Assembly: GCA_035341665.1 (NCBI GenBank)
Contig: DAOQVR010000012.1
Location: 62,001-126,000 of the forward strand
Reading direction: 5' to 3'
Origin: DAOQVR01 sp035341665
Lineage (GTDB): Bacteria; Chloroflexota; Anaerolineae; JAAYZQ01
Length of the DNA: 64,000 nt
Position numbers and translations under genes: made by a program. Position 1 is the stretch's first letter. Each line of letters begins with the position of its first letter. The notes beneath the pieces were generated by a model. The model made no database searches. It worked only from the letters and a program-made list of their open reading frames with translations, and was not told the DNA's origin. This document shows positions 8,177 to 16,602 of the stretch, one piece after another.

Positions 8177-10633
8177 ATGAAGCGCGGTGTGGCATGCGTG
8201 GCCGTACTGATCTGTCTGTCGTTCCTCTTGATTCCGACTGGCGCCCCAGTGCCTGTGGGCGCAAGCACGATGCCGCCCCACCCCCGGCTCCACGACGCGA
8301 TTTCGCGTGGCGAGTTGATCCCACCCGGCGCTGGCGGCGCCGTGCGCCTGGGACTGGACGGAGCAGGCCGCACGCCGGCTGCCCTCACCGGCTCGACCAA
8401 CGCCCTGGCGGTCGTGGTGGATTTCTCCGACAAGGTCAAGACCGTGACGGCCTCCTTCTTCGATACCCTTATCTTTGCCGCCCCCGTGGGTGGCCGGGGC
8501 TCGGTGCGCGACTACTACAGCGAGGTTTCCTACGGGACGGTGGACATTGTGACGGTGAATCTGCCGAGCAGCATTGGGTGGAAGCGCGCGCCGCAGACCT
8601 ACTCCTACTACACCTACGGCAACTACTGCCTGGGCTCCTACCCGCACAATTGCCAGAAATTGGCCGAGGACATCGTCGATGCGGTGAACGGCGTCGTCGA
8701 CTTCTCGGACTACGACAACGATGACAACGGCTACGCCGAGCCCATCATGCTCATTCACGCCGGACCGGGTGCCGAGTTCACCGGTTACACCGGAGACGCC
8801 TGGTCCCACTCTTGGGGGCTGTACAATCCACGCAATTACGATGGGGTGACCATCGCCGACTATGTGATTATGCCCGAGTACTGGACGTTCGTGAGCCCTA
8901 GTGCCAGCGACATGACAATCGGCGTCTTTGCGCACGAGATGGGCCACGGCTTCTGGGGCTTGCCCGACGTCTATGACCGCGACAACAGCTCCCAGGGTGT
9001 TGGCGCCTGGAGCTTGATGGCTGGCGGTTCGTGGAACGGACCCAACAGCGGCGGATGGGGATCGGACGGCAGCTCACCAGCTTGGCCCGACGCATGGAAC
9101 CGGACTCAGATGGGCATTGTCAGTGCTACGCCGATCACCAGTAACGTCACGGGCCGCGCCATTCCGCGCGCCTACAACAATGCCCCACCCGCCGCAACCG
9201 TGCTCAGGCTGCGCACGAGCGTCCTCGGCACCCAGGAGTACTTCCTCCTGGAGAATCGTCAACAGGTCAGCGGCTCGTACGACGAATACCTGCCCGGCAA
9301 CGGCCTGCTCGTCTGGCACGTGGACGAGGCTATGAACGACTACAGCAAGCAGAATGACTACGAATGCACGGCAACGCCGCACTGCCAGTGCAGCGACACC
9401 TATCACTACCTGCTGGCCCTCGAGCAGGCCGATGGCCTCGCAGACCTGGAGTGGAACAACGACCCGGGCGACACCGGCGATCCTTTCCCTGGCTCCACGA
9501 CCAACCGCGCCTGGACCATGGTGACCGATCCAGAGAGCAGCTCATGGTACGGGGGCCCCACGTGCGCCAACACCTGCATCGGCGCCACCAACATCGGCAA
9601 TTCGGGCGCGACGATGACAGCAGATCTACAGGTGAGTTGCGGCGGGCCCAGCAGCGCCTGGATCTACATGCCGTTGGCGCTCAATCACTATCCGCCGCTG
9701 CCCTACACGCCCGCTCTGTATGACATCCAGAACCTAGACGGCGACGGCAACTACACCGTCAGCTGGTCGACGGCCGCCCTTGCCGACTACTACCAGCTGC
9801 AGGAGGACGACAGCAGTACTTTCGCCAGTCCTGTGGCACGTTACTCAGGAGGCTCCACCTCCTTCGCCGTCGCCGACCAGCCTCTGGGTACCTGGTACTA
9901 CCGTGTGCGTGGCTGTAACGCCCTGGGATGCGGCGCCTGGAGCGGCATCAAGTCCACGACGGTCAGCCCGCAGGGTGGCTGGCAGACCGTGGTGAGCACC
10001 GACTTTGAAGGCTCCTTTCCCGGCCCCTGGCAGGTCTTCGACAATGGTCAGTACGCGGGCGACTACTTCTGGGCGAAGAGGGACTGCCGCGCCTTTGCGG
10101 GCAGCTACTCAGGCTGGGCTGTCGGCGCTGGGTTACAGGGCGGCAACCTGGCCTGCGGCAGCTACTACCCCGACGATGCCGAGTCGTGGATGATCTTTGG
10201 CCCATTCAGTCTGGAGGGTGCCAGCTACGCAGAGATGACCCTCAAGCTGTGGCTCGATGTCGAGTACGAGTACGACTACGGTTACTGGGGAGCGTCCCTC
10301 GATGGGAACCAGTTCTATGGCGTCTGGGCCACGGGCAACAGCGGCGGTTGGTATGATGTGGTCTTTGACCTGACGGACGTCCCCACCTTGGGTGACCTCC
10401 GTGGCGAGCCGAATGTCTGGATCGCCCTTGTGCTCGCGACCGACGAGAGCGTTAGCCACCCTGAGGGCTTCTACGTCGACAACATCCTGGCTCGGAGGTA
10501 CGTCGGCGCGGAGGGCCAGCCTGGTAGGACTGCCGCTGCGGATGTGCCGGTCGGCCTGCATCTCCAACCGGGAAGCCTTTCCCCGTTCGAGGGCAAGACG
10601 CCCTCCGGCGGCAGGCTGGGTCCCGAGAACTAG
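8177..10633 (+). CDS. Secreted M6-family (immune inhibitor A-like) metalloprotease
   Basis: An 818-residue exported protease. Residues 1-30 form a signal peptide (basic start, hydrophobic core, VGAS cleavage region). The zinc site is HEMGHGFWGLPDVYD (His 253, Glu 254, His 257), the M6 signature with the LPD extension. An acidic DYDNDDNGY segment nearby could bind calcium. After the catalytic domain (to about 500) come a fibronectin type III-like domain (about 515-597; YYRVRG) and a jelly-roll-like C-terminal domain (about 605-780; WMIFGPF ... GFYVDNI). No C-terminal anchor is seen. ATG at 8177 is preferred over the in-frame GTG at 8171 because GAAGAGG then has better spacing. Such enzymes degrade extracellular protein, fitting a peptide/amino-acid-using organism that also has tryptophanase. 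Confidence 0.88.
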   Translation: MKRGVACVAVLICLSFLLIPTGAPVPVGASTMPPHPRLHDAISRGELIPPGAGGAVRLGLDGAGRTPAALTGSTNALAVVVDFSDKVKTVTASFFDTLIFAAPVGGRGSVRDYYSEVSYGTVDIVTVNLPSSIGWKRAPQTYSYYTYGNYCLGSYPHNCQKLAEDIVDAVNGVVDFSDYDNDDNGYAEPIMLIHAGPGAEFTGYTGDAWSHSWGLYNPRNYDGVTIADYVIMPEYWTFVSPSASDMTIGVFAHEMGHGFWGLPDVYDRDNSSQGVGAWSLMAGGSWNGPNSGGWGSDGSSPAWPDAWNRTQMGIVSATPITSNVTGRAIPRAYNNAPPAATVLRLRTSVLGTQEYFLLENRQQVSGSYDEYLPGNGLLVWHVDEAMNDYSKQNDYECTATPHCQCSDTYHYLLALEQADGLADLEWNNDPGDTGDPFPGSTTNRAWTMVTDPESSSWYGGPTCANTCIGATNIGNSGATMTADLQVSCGGPSSAWIYMPLALNHYPPLPYTPALYDIQNLDGDGNYTVSWSTAALADYYQLQEDDSSTFASPVARYSGGSTSFAVADQPLGTWYYRVRGCNALGCGAWSGIKSTTVSPQGGWQTVVSTDFEGSFPGPWQVFDNGQYAGDYFWAKRDCRAFAGSYSGWAVGAGLQGGNLACGSYYPDDAESWMIFGPFSLEGASYAEMTLKLWLDVEYEYDYGYWGASLDGNQFYGVWATGNSGGWYDVVFDLTDVPTLGDLRGEPNVWIALVLATDESVSHPEGFYVDNILARRYVGAEGQPGRTAAADVPVGLHLQPGSLSPFEGKTPSGGRLGPEN

Positions 10634-11132
10634 AGGGCGCCTCCAACCTTCTCCCAGAGGGTCTGTCCAGTAACTGCCATTCTGAGTCGTCCATGGCGCG
10701 TTCGCGCCACTCGTTCGGCACGAAACAGGTGCTCGCTCCACGTCAGCCTGAGCGAAGCGGACGATCTCGCCTCTGCGCAGCCGAGATACCGCCTGAAAGG
10801 CAGTGAAGTGAGACACTTCTCTGCGCTCAGCTAAGTGGGTTTCGTGCTTTGTGGACAGCCCCCTGCCTTCGCCAGGTGGTCTTTATGGCCCAGTTCTGAC
10901 TGCGCCGGTGCGCTCGGCGCCATGTGCGCCCCGCGCGCCAGGGCCGGCACCGCTGCGTCCTGGAACCTCCCTGCTCAGGCCAGGCACCCCAGTCCCAAGG
11001 TGTATGACCTAATGGACGTCCGGGCGGGGCAGAAGCCTGATCCTGATAGGGTCCCGAAGCACCGTGATGGCGTCGCGAGGGCGCGGTAGCCTCAGCAGTC
11101 CGCGGCGCCCCGGAGGCCTCGTCCCCGTCCAG
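10634..11132. other. Gene-free convergent region of about 500 bp
   Basis: Between the converging metalloprotease and flavodiiron genes I see no convincing coding frame. It holds a perfect 6-bp inverted repeat GGCGCG-TT-CGCGCC near 10693-10706. Short open frames on both strands have no ribosome-binding site or recognisable motifs. No poly-T terminator is evident. In this otherwise tight genome such a gap may be a decayed gene or intergenic repeat remnant. Confidence 0.5.
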
Positions 11133-12302
11133 CTAGAGCGCCGCGTGTTTCTCCTGGATAGCGTTGGCCAGGGCATCGAGTGCCGCGAAGGCCTCCTCGC
11201 CGGGCATGCCCTTGCTCAGCACAGGGCTCAGCACTTCCACCTCCAGGTTCGGGATCAGGGCCGAGATCTGCTCCACTGCCTTGGTCCCCCAGCCAAAGGA
11301 CCCGATGATTGAGGCGTAGCGCAGCTTCGGCCGCAGCGCGTTGGCCAGGTGCGTCACCGCAAAGACGGTCGGGTGGGGACCGCCGAGGACAGTGGGCGTG
11401 CCGATGACCAGTGTCGCGGGGTCTACGAGAGCCATCGCCAGCTCGCCTAGATCCGTGGCCGACAGCTCGAACAGCTTGACTTCCATGCCACGCTCGACCA
11501 GCGCCGCAGCCAGGTAGTCGACCATAGCCTCCGTGCTGCCGTGCATGGACACGTAGGGGATCACAACCTGGTTCGCGACCCGGTCCGAAACCCAGTCCTG
11601 GTACGCCGACAGAATCTGCGCCGGTTGGTCATAGATTGGGCCGTGCGACGGCGCAATCAGGTCGATCTCCAGCGGTTGGATTTTGTCCATGTTCCGAGCA
11701 ATGACCTTCCGGAAGGGCATCATGATCTCGGCGTAGTAGCGCTTGGCTCCGGCCAGGACTTGCGGCTCGCGGCTCGCGTACATGTTCGATGTCGCCAGGT
11801 GCGACCCGAACAAGTCGCACGTGAAGAGGATGCGGTCCTCCGGCAGGTAGGTCGCCATCGTCTCGGGCCAGTGCACCCAGGGCGTGTGCACAAAGCGGAG
11901 CGTCTTGTCTCCCAGCGACAGGGTCTCGCCGTCCGCCACGATCTGTATGCGCTCCGCCGGCACGTCCAGGTGCTCGAGCAACAGCGGCTTGCCTTTCGGG
12001 CTGCACAGGACCGCCGCCTCCGGGTAGAGACCCAGGACCTTCGGAATGCTGCCGGAATGGTCCTGCTCGCCGTGATGCGACACGACATAATCGATGTGGT
12101 CAACGCCTGCCAGCTGCCCCAGCAGCGTCCCCTCCCAGGCCGGATCGACCGTGTCCAGGAGGGCCGTCTTCTCAGAGCCCTGCACTAGGTAGGCGTTGTA
12201 GCTAGTCCCGCCCGGCAGGGGGATCAAAGAGTCGAACAGGCGTCGGTTCCAGTCTACCGCGCCTAGCAAGTGCACTCGATCTCGGATTTCCCTTGGCTTC
12301 AT
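11133..12302 (-). CDS. Flavodiiron protein (FprA family A-type flavoprotein)
   Basis: A 389-residue cytosolic enzyme reducing O2 to water and/or NO to N2O. The N-terminal beta-lactamase-like domain (1-250) has the diiron ligand motif HGEQDH, then HTPWVHWPET, CDLFGSH and a final PSHGPI histidine. The C-terminal flavodoxin domain (about 255-389) begins IPYVSMHGSTEAM, the FMN phosphate loop, with TPTVLGG and GSFGWG loops later. No rubredoxin or flavin-reductase fusion, so this is the minimal class and needs an external electron donor, not visible nearby. The ATG at 12302 has AGAGGAT just upstream. It lies 28 bases downstream of rsgA on the same strand. It points to oxygen/NO defence in an anaerobe. 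Confidence 0.93.
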   Translation of the reverse strand: MKPREIRDRVHLLGAVDWNRRLFDSLIPLPGGTSYNAYLVQGSEKTALLDTVDPAWEGTLLGQLAGVDHIDYVVSHHGEQDHSGSIPKVLGLYPEAAVLCSPKGKPLLLEHLDVPAERIQIVADGETLSLGDKTLRFVHTPWVHWPETMATYLPEDRILFTCDLFGSHLATSNMYASREPQVLAGAKRYYAEIMMPFRKVIARNMDKIQPLEIDLIAPSHGPIYDQPAQILSAYQDWVSDRVANQVVIPYVSMHGSTEAMVDYLAAALVERGMEVKLFELSATDLGELAMALVDPATLVIGTPTVLGGPHPTVFAVTHLANALRPKLRYASIIGSFGWGTKAVEQISALIPNLEVEVLSPVLSKGMPGEEAFAALDALANAIQEKHAAL

Positions 12303-12330
12303 CCTATCCTCTGCGTGCTCATTCCGTGCC

Positions 12331-13254
12331 CTACTCGCCCATCCGCAGCCGGCAGTAGCTGTCGTGCCGCTCTGGGCTGACGGCACCCGCCTCGACTGCG
12401 CCGATCACCGCACAGCCAGGCTCGTGCGTGTGCGTGCAGCTCGAGAAGCGGCAGCCGCTCAGAAACGGCCGCATTTCCACAAAGTACCAGGCGAGTTCCT
12501 CAGGGTCGATGTCGTAGAAGCCGGCCTCGCGCAGGCCTGGCGTGTCGGCCACATACCCGCCCTCGTCCAGCGGCCAGAGCTGCGCGGAGACCGTCGTGTG
12601 CCGCCCCTTGCCCGTCGAGTCGCTGATCTCCTGCGTCGCCAGGTTCAGGTCAGGCTGGATGAGGTTCATCAGGCTGCTCTTCCCCGCCCCCGAGGGGCCG
12701 CACAGCACCGACATCTTTCCTCGAAGGTGCGCCTTCAGCTCAGGCGTACCTTCGCCAGTCGCGGCGCTCGTGTATAGCACAGGGTAGCCGATATCCTCAT
12801 ACAGCCCAAAGTGCTCGCGCGCCTCCTCAGCGTTCTCCAGCAGGTCCACTTTGTTTGCGCAGATCAACGCCGGCAGCTCGTTGGCCTCCGCGATCACCAG
12901 CAGGCGGTCCAGCATGCGCAGGTTGGGATCCGGCTCGCAGACCGAGAGGATGAGCACCACCTGGTCGGGATTGGCGACAATCACCTGCTCAACCGGAAGC
13001 CGCCCTGGCCCCGCCCGCCGGCGGCTCAGCTGGGTGCGGCGCGGCAGCACCTCTTCGAGCTCGCCGGTATCCGGGCCCGTCGGCCGGTAGCGCACCTCGT
13101 CCCCGGTGGCGACCAGCGTCGTCATGACGCGGTACTTCTTGAGCCGCCCCCGAGTCCGGCACAGCATCAACCGGTCGCCGTCCAGCACATAGTGCTGGCT
13201 GCTCTGCGCCAGCACTACCAGCCCGCTCCTCAGCTCAGCCACAACGCCTCGCAC
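12331..13254 (-). CDS. rsgA: Ribosome small-subunit-dependent GTPase A
   Basis: Circularly permuted GTPase that checks 30S subunit maturation. The 307-residue protein has an N-terminal OB-fold (about 1-75), then the permuted GTPase order: ANKVD (G4) precedes GPSGAGKSS (G1) and DTPGLRE (G3). The C-terminal zinc domain has the C-x5-C-x-H-x5-C arrangement (CRFSSCTHTHEPGC). Length and order match RsgA/YloQ. GTG start at 13254. It lies between a nucleotidyltransferase-fold gene 45 bases upstream and the flavodiiron gene 28 bases downstream, all minus strand, so the three may form one transcript. Confidence 0.93.
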   Translation of the reverse strand: MRGVVAELRSGLVVLAQSSQHYVLDGDRLMLCRTRGRLKKYRVMTTLVATGDEVRYRPTGPDTGELEEVLPRRTQLSRRRAGPGRLPVEQVIVANPDQVVLILSVCEPDPNLRMLDRLLVIAEANELPALICANKVDLLENAEEAREHFGLYEDIGYPVLYTSAATGEGTPELKAHLRGKMSVLCGPSGAGKSSLMNLIQPDLNLATQEISDSTGKGRHTTVSAQLWPLDEGGYVADTPGLREAGFYDIDPEELAWYFVEMRPFLSGCRFSSCTHTHEPGCAVIGAVEAGAVSPERHDSYCRLRMGE

Positions 13255-13299
13255 CCTGCCGCGCTGTCGTGGAGCGAGTTACCAGGCCTGCCCCCCCGG

Positions 13300-13866
13300 C
13301 TACATCCGGATGCCATGCTCGACCAGGTAGCGGGTCACATCTTCTGGCTCGCTCAGCCCCTCGTCCAGGAATGCACAGTAGACGTAGTATCCGCTGTACG
13401 TGGGGGTGCGCAGCTCAGGGGTCAGGATAGAGTTCTTGTAGCGCAGAATCGCCTCCCGAAGCGCCGGTGTCATCTTCTCCCGGAAACCGTACATCGGCGC
13501 CATCCGCTCCTCGATGGCCGTGTCATCCATCGACCAGATGTCAATCTTCCACGGCCGTCCCCAGTCGCCGTAACGGAAGCGGGGCTTCAAGTAGAGCCCG
13601 CCGGCCATCGTCTGCAGATAATCCTTCTCCACGACTACCTGGAAGACGAGTGGGGATCGGGCAAGCAGGCCGCCGATGGCAAAGACCTCGCTCAGATCCA
13701 CCTTGCGCATGTAGAGGTCGATGTCGGGGAAGGCCATCACGTCCAGGAAGTACGATCCCGTCGGCACGAATCCGCCGTAGGGGCGCAGGACCTCGCCAAC
13801 ACCGATCTCGCGCATCACGGTGTCGGCTTCCTCTCTCAGCCTGCGGGCACGTTCCAGTGGGTCCAT
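13300..13866 (-). CDS. Nucleotidyltransferase-fold protein
   Basis: A 188-residue protein with no export signal. Residues 36-53 contain the nucleotidyltransferase-like pattern G-S-x(9)-D-I-D, where the two Asp residues would bind metal. The remaining sequence is unlike known aminoglycoside or tRNA nucleotidyltransferases that I recognise, with conserved-looking WKIDIWSMDD in the middle, which could supply the third acidic residue. A cytosolic transferase adding a nucleotide to an unknown substrate is the best guess. ATG at 13866; no strong ribosome-binding site (GCAAGGCAG). It may head the rsgA-flavodiiron transcript. Confidence 0.55.
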   Translation of the reverse strand: MDPLERARRLREEADTVMREIGVGEVLRPYGGFVPTGSYFLDVMAFPDIDLYMRKVDLSEVFAIGGLLARSPLVFQVVVEKDYLQTMAGGLYLKPRFRYGDWGRPWKIDIWSMDDTAIEERMAPMYGFREKMTPALREAILRYKNSILTPELRTPTYSGYYVYCAFLDEGLSEPEDVTRYLVEHGIRM

Positions 13867-14083
13867 CTGCCTTGCTCTTTGAGAGCCATTATACGCGCTG
13901 TGGGCGGTGCGTCAAGCAGGTGCCACGCGTAAGGGAAGGCACCGACGAATGCTGGGATCGCCTGGCTCCTGCCCGCCCTTTGCGGCATGGAACATGGATG
14001 TTCTGTGAAGGGTTCTGTGGTAAGATGGTGACAAGATCTGGCGGGGGCCCGGACGCAACCAACATTAGGAGAGAAGCGGATTC

Positions 14084-14720
14084 TTGGCAAGCCTGGACGA
14101 GTACCTTCAAGATCCATGTGGCACCCTATCCATACCCTACTGGAAAGCCGCGAGAACACCGATTCCGGACCAAGTGCGCATCGTCCATGCGGATGAGTTC
14201 GAGGCAGCACACTGGACCGGGTACTCGGATACGCGGTACTTCAGGCTTATCCATCCCCTTGTCTCAATCCCCAGCGGCGTTCTGGACGATCGCTTTGAGA
14301 TAAGAACCGCGAATCCATGCACAGACGCAGGTGTCATTTCGTCGCTGATCGATGCCTCCTACGACGACATTCGGGTGACTCCTGGTCAGGTGCTCGACTG
14401 GGCCGGTCACCCGGTATTCGACGGCCGCCTTTGGGTATTGGTTGCAGAACGCAGCAGCGGCACGGTCGTGGGTGCCGGCATCGCGGAGCTGGACCGGTCC
14501 CTCCGCGAGGGCGTGCTGGAATGGATACAGGTCCTGCCGGCGTTCCGGCGCCGTGGGCTGGGGCAGTTCATCGTGACCGAGCTGCTCTCGAGGCTGGTGG
14601 GCATCGCCGGCTTTGACGGTATCAGGGCAGGTCGGCGGCCAGTCAGCGCCCGAACGTCTGTATCGCACCTGCGGCTTTGTCGGAGACGACATTTGGCACA
14701 TTCTGCGCAGGCGCCAATGA
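14084..14720 (+). pseudogene. GNAT acetyltransferase, frameshifted near its 3' end
   Basis: Starting at TTG 14084 with AGGAGAG upstream, the frame encodes a GNAT N-acetyltransferase: GRLWVLVAE, VVGAGIAEL and the acetyl-CoA loop QVLPAFRRRGLGQFIV. After about residue 177 (LVGIAGF) the character is lost, but a +1 shift at about 14615 restores a typical GNAT tail, GGQSAPERLYRTCGFVGDDIWHI, ending at TGA 14718-14720. Without the shift the frame runs on to 14824 with low-complexity sequence. Either two bases are missing (one extra is equally possible) in the genome or in the assembly, or the gene is newly inactivated. Substrate unknown. Confidence 0.7.
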
Positions 14721-14820
14721 GCCCTCCGAAACCCAGCGTAGGCAACCGGATACCCAGAATCCACACTCGCCTTGCCCTCCTCTCCCGCGGGTGCTATGAG
14801 CTATCTGTAGAGTCCCGGCC

Positions 14821-16602
14821 TTGAGAATCCCGCTCCGCGAATACCGTGCCCTTCTCGCCCGCTACCTGGCGCCACAGGCAGGGCAGGTGGTTCTCTTGGC
14901 GGTGCTCCTTTTGGGGAGCATCGCCCTCCAGCTGGCAGGTCCCCAGATCCTGCGCCTCTTCCTGGACTCCGCCCAGGCCGGCGGGGCGATGCACGACCTC
15001 ATCCGGCTGGCTCTCCTCTTCCTCGGCCTCGCGCTCGTCCAGCAGATTTCCTCCGTGGCCGGGGCCTATGTCGGAGAACGTGTTGGGTGGGCCGCCACCA
15101 ACGCTCTGCGCGCCGACCTAGCCGCCCACTGCCTTCGGCTTGACCTCTCTTTCCACAACGCCCACACACCCGGCGAGATGATTGAGCGCATCGACGGCGA
15201 TGTCACTGCACTCACCAACTTCTTCTCGCAGTTCGTCGTCCAGGTGGTAGGCAACGTGCTACTCCTGGCTGGGATCCTCGTCGTCCTGTTCCTGGTGGAT
15301 TGGCGCGTAGGGCTTGCCCTGGCGCTGTTCACACTACTTGCGCTTCTTGTCCTGGCCCGCTTTCGCGACGTTGCTGTGCCTCACTGGAAAGCCGAGCGCC
15401 AGGTGAGTGCCGATCTCTTCGGCTTTCTCGAGGAGCGCCTGGCCGGCACTGAGGACATCCGCGCCAACGGCGCCGAGGGTTATGTGATGCGCCGCTTTCA
15501 CCTGCTCATGCGCGACCTGCTCCGTCGCTCGCTGAAGGCCTCGCTCATGTGGAACATCCTCTTCAACGTCACCCTGTTCCTCTTTGCCTTGGGGACGGCG
15601 GCAGCCTTTGGTGTGAGTACCTACCTCTTTGACCGGGAGCTGCTCTCCCTCGGTACTGTCTATGCTGTGTTCTACTACTCCAATATGCTCCAGCACCCGA
15701 TTGACGCTATCACCGTCGAGATGCAGAGTCTCCAGCGCGCAGGGGCTGCGCTGGTGCGCGTGCGGGAGCTTCTCCAGACCCAAAGCCGGCTTATCGTGGG
15801 GATGCAAGGATCCTTGCTGCCCCAGGGTTCACTCTCCGTCGAGCTCCGGAATGTCTCCTTCGGATACACCGACCAGGCCTCCTCGAGCGACTCGACCGGT
15901 GACCTCGTGCTTCACGATATCTCCTTTCGGCTGGAGCCGGGCAGTGTGCTGGGGCTCCTGGGGCGCACCGGCAGCGGCAAGACGACCCTCACCCGCCTCC
16001 TGCTACGGCTCTACGACCCCGACTCCGGCCAGGTGTTCCTGGGCGACCCGTCTGGCCCCGTGGACATACGGGACCTGCCGCTTGCTCACCTGCGCCGACG
16101 CGTTGGCATGGTCACGCAGAACACTCAGCTCTTTCACGGCACCGTGCGCGACAACCTGACACTCTTTGATCCCCTGGTGCCTGACGAACGGGTGCGCGCG
16201 GTGATTGCTGGTCTGGGGCTAGAGGAGTGGCTCCGCTCGCTTCCTCTGGGGTTGGACACTCTCCTCGAATCGGGCGGCGGCCTCTCGGCCGGCGAGGCGC
16301 AGCTGCTTGCCTTTGCCCGTATCTTTCTGCGCGACCCCGGACTCGTGATCCTCGACGAGGCCTCATCGCGCCTTGACCCCGCCACGGAGCGCCTCGTCGA
16401 GCGGGCCGTAGAACGCCTGGTGCGTGGGCGCACCGCCATCATCATCGCCCACCGGCTCCAGACGGTCCACCGCGCCGATCATATCCTTATCCTGCAGTCA
16501 GGGCGCGCCATGGAGTGGGGCGAGCGCGCTGCCTTGGCTGCCGATCCCCTCTCGTGTTTTCATCGCCTTCTCGAAGCCGGTCTGGAGGAGGTGCTCGCTT
16601 GA
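14821..16602 (+). CDS. ABC exporter half-transporter, subunit 1 (permease-ATPase)
   Basis: A 593-residue type IV ABC exporter subunit: an N-terminal six-helix membrane domain (about 15-300) and a C-terminal ATPase. Walker A is GRTGSGKTT, the signature is LSAGEAQ (variant of LSGGQ) and Walker B is VILDEASSRLD, followed by the H-loop IIAHR. The Walker B glutamate is present, so this site looks catalytic. TTG start at 14821. Its last bases overlap the next exporter gene (TTGA), so the two are translationally coupled and probably form a heterodimer. Substrate (drug, lipid or peptide) is unknown. Confidence 0.9.
   Translation: MRIPLREYRALLARYLAPQAGQVVLLAVLLLGSIALQLAGPQILRLFLDSAQAGGAMHDLIRLALLFLGLALVQQISSVAGAYVGERVGWAATNALRADLAAHCLRLDLSFHNAHTPGEMIERIDGDVTALTNFFSQFVVQVVGNVLLLAGILVVLFLVDWRVGLALALFTLLALLVLARFRDVAVPHWKAERQVSADLFGFLEERLAGTEDIRANGAEGYVMRRFHLLMRDLLRRSLKASLMWNILFNVTLFLFALGTAAAFGVSTYLFDRELLSLGTVYAVFYYSNMLQHPIDAITVEMQSLQRAGAALVRVRELLQTQSRLIVGMQGSLLPQGSLSVELRNVSFGYTDQASSSDSTGDLVLHDISFRLEPGSVLGLLGRTGSGKTTLTRLLLRLYDPDSGQVFLGDPSGPVDIRDLPLAHLRRRVGMVTQNTQLFHGTVRDNLTLFDPLVPDERVRAVIAGLGLEEWLRSLPLGLDTLLESGGGLSAGEAQLLAFARIFLRDPGLVILDEASSRLDPATERLVERAVERLVRGRTAIIIAHRLQTVHRADHILILQSGRAMEWGERAALAADPLSCFHRLLEAGLEEVLA

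Noticed and set aside
10835..11089. An 84-codon plus-strand open frame in the gap after the metalloprotease
   Set aside because: No ribosome-binding site, no recognisable motif, random-looking composition.
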